Source: an uncultured Lachnospiraceae bacterium
Lineage (GTDB): Bacteria; Bacillota; Clostridia; Lachnospirales; Lachnospiraceae
Reading direction: 5' to 3'
Assembly (NCBI GenBank): GCA_910588845.1
Contig: CAJURU010000026.1
Location: 1 to 42,093 of the forward strand
DNA length: 42,093 bases
Shown here: piece after piece, positions 41,307 through 42,093 of the stretch
Numbering within the stretch: position 1 is the stretch's first letter
How the letters are laid out: every line of letters begins with the position of its first letter
The notes under the pieces: model-generated
The model's database searches: none
What the model was told of the DNA's origin: nothing
What the model saw: only the letters and a program-made list of their open reading frames with translations
Made by a program: the position numbers and the translations under genes

Positions 41307-41774
41307 TTAATAACCTTTGCAGACATCCACCCATTCCATATATGAAGAGTATTTTTCAAGTTCCTCTATTGTGAGCTCTATTGCACTGTTAGAACTGCCG
41401 CAAGCTGGAAAGACAGTGTCAAAGCGTTTTAATGATATATCAAGATACACCTTCACTCCCTCATTTACCGCAAACGGACAGACCCCGCCCACTGCATGGC
41501 CAACCAGGATTTCCACTTCATCCGGTGAAAGCATTTTGGCCTTTTTCCCGAATTTAGTCTTATATTTCGGATTATCAATTTTCGCATCTCCGGCCGCCAC
41601 AATCAGCACCGCCTGTCCTTCCACCAAAAAAGAAAGCGTCTTGGCTATCCTCTGCGGCTCGCAGTGTAATGCGCTGGCGGCCAACTCCACCGTTGCACTT
41701 GAAACATCAAATTCCTGTATTCTCTCCTCGATTCCATGCGTTCTAAAATAATCCTTTACACTTTTTAATGACAT
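41307..41774 (-). CDS. YbaK/EbsC-type aminoacyl-tRNA deacylase
   Basis: A 155-residue single-domain protein of the YbaK/ProX editing family, which hydrolyses mischarged aminoacyl-tRNA (for example Cys-tRNA-Pro). Recognisable parts are VELAASALHCEPQRIAKTL near 30-48, AAGDAKIDNPKYK, and the GHAVGGVCPFAV loop near 92-103 that shapes the active site. I use the ATG at 41774: AGGAGG lies eight bases upstream, and the extra 18 residues of the longer frame are unlike the family. The specific tRNA substrate is not known. Confidence 0.9.
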   Translation of the reverse strand: MSLKSVKDYFRTHGIEERIQEFDVSSATVELAASALHCEPQRIAKTLSFLVEGQAVLIVAAGDAKIDNPKYKTKFGKKAKMLSPDEVEILVGHAVGGVCPFAVNEGVKVYLDISLKRFDTVFPACGSSNSAIELTIEELEKYSSYMEWVDVCKGY

Positions 41775-41785
41775 TTCTTTTCCTC

Positions 41786-41992
41786 CTAAATGTTTAACTC
41801 TTTTGTGCTTCCTAATCCAGCATACCATTTGATTTTGCTATCTTTATATTCATCTGGCAAAGCAAATAATTGCTGAAAACAAATTTCACATTGCAATTTA
41901 TTCATGCTGTTACGCTCATAATCATACCTAAACTTTTGAATTGTAGCACATCCCCTGCATAATATAACTTGTCTTCTTCTGGTTTTCCATAT
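41786..41992 (-). pseudogene. Open frame with CxxC pairs, no good start (gene remnant or frameshifted gene)
   Basis: A 68-codon frame on the minus strand runs from after a TAA stop to a TAG (41786-41788) just ahead of the YbaK-type ribosome binding site. It contains LCRGCATIQ and LQCEICFQQ, two CxxC pairs about 23 residues apart as in zinc ribbons, and ends KWYAGLGSTKELNI. The only ATG is at 41905, leaving 39 codons with one CxxC and no ribosome binding site, so it may be the broken end of a longer gene. A different frame reads sensibly upstream (KPLIDKYGKPEEDK), which would fit a frameshift. I do not recognise the family. Positions 41993-42093 show nothing else. Confidence 0.3.
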
Positions 41993-42093
41993 TTATCTAT
42001 GAGCGGCTTTTCATATTTTTATTTTTTCAGAAAATCACTAAACCCGAATTATTCACGGCACTGTGCTTTTAATATTTAGCACATGCCCATAGC

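Overview
The window reads as a chromosomal segment of a low-GC, Gram-positive, rod-shaped and probably spore-forming anaerobe, most likely a Lachnospiraceae-type member of the Clostridia. The signs are strong AGGAGG-type ribosome binding sites, GTG and TTG starts, Firmicute-specific genes (sepF, ylmH, yqfC, yqfD, a YnbB-type lyase), and mreBCD-mrdA joined to minCDE-rodA-mgsA. I see no rRNA, tRNA, CRISPR array, insertion sequence or prophage. Most of the DNA is densely packed core genome on the minus strand. Family assignments rest on motifs I recognise, not on searches.

Layout. Positions 1-3.5 kb are more AT-rich: the start of a Phd/YefM-type antitoxin running off the left edge, then plsC-dtd (+), a XerS-like tyrosine recombinase with its own promoter (+), and a cytidylate-kinase-like protein (-). 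A non-coding stretch with tandem repeats and hairpins (3.6-3.78 kb) follows. At 3.8-9.9 kb is a leftward group: a HlyD-like membrane protein, yggS, sepF, ylmH, aroB, lspA and a RluD-type pseudouridine synthase. At 10.0-10.8 kb two small genes (DUF378 on +, an orphan P-loop protein on -) converge on a long bidirectional hairpin.

From 10.9 to 21.3 kb lies a cell-shape and division operon: radC, mreB, mreC, mreD, mrdA (PBP2), minC, minD, minE, rodA, a methylglyoxal-synthase-like gene and a D,D-carboxypeptidase. From 21.4 to 31.3 kb is a repair and RNA-modification operon, read as baiN-like flavoprotein, second flavoprotein, mutS, mutL, miaA, and a PLP-dependent YnbB-type protein, with a good promoter ahead of the first gene. 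From 31.4 to 35.4 kb are two poorly known genes, a SpoVB/MurJ-type flippase and a DUF3048 lipoprotein. From 35.5 to 39.7 kb is the classical yqfC-yqfD-phoH-(pgpH)-ybeY cluster, and the right end has pyrimidine-nucleoside phosphorylase and a YbaK-type deacylase.

I found no clearly new multi-gene system. The most notable observations are core enzymes that keep their genomic position but have lost key residues: the PgpH-position HD protein lacks the HD pair and the HH pair as well as the extracellular domain; the methylglyoxal synthase has Ala where the catalytic Asp is expected; and MreB has an altered phosphate-2 loop. PBP2 carries a very large insertion before its catalytic serine, and several intergenic hairpin or repeat structures are unexplained.
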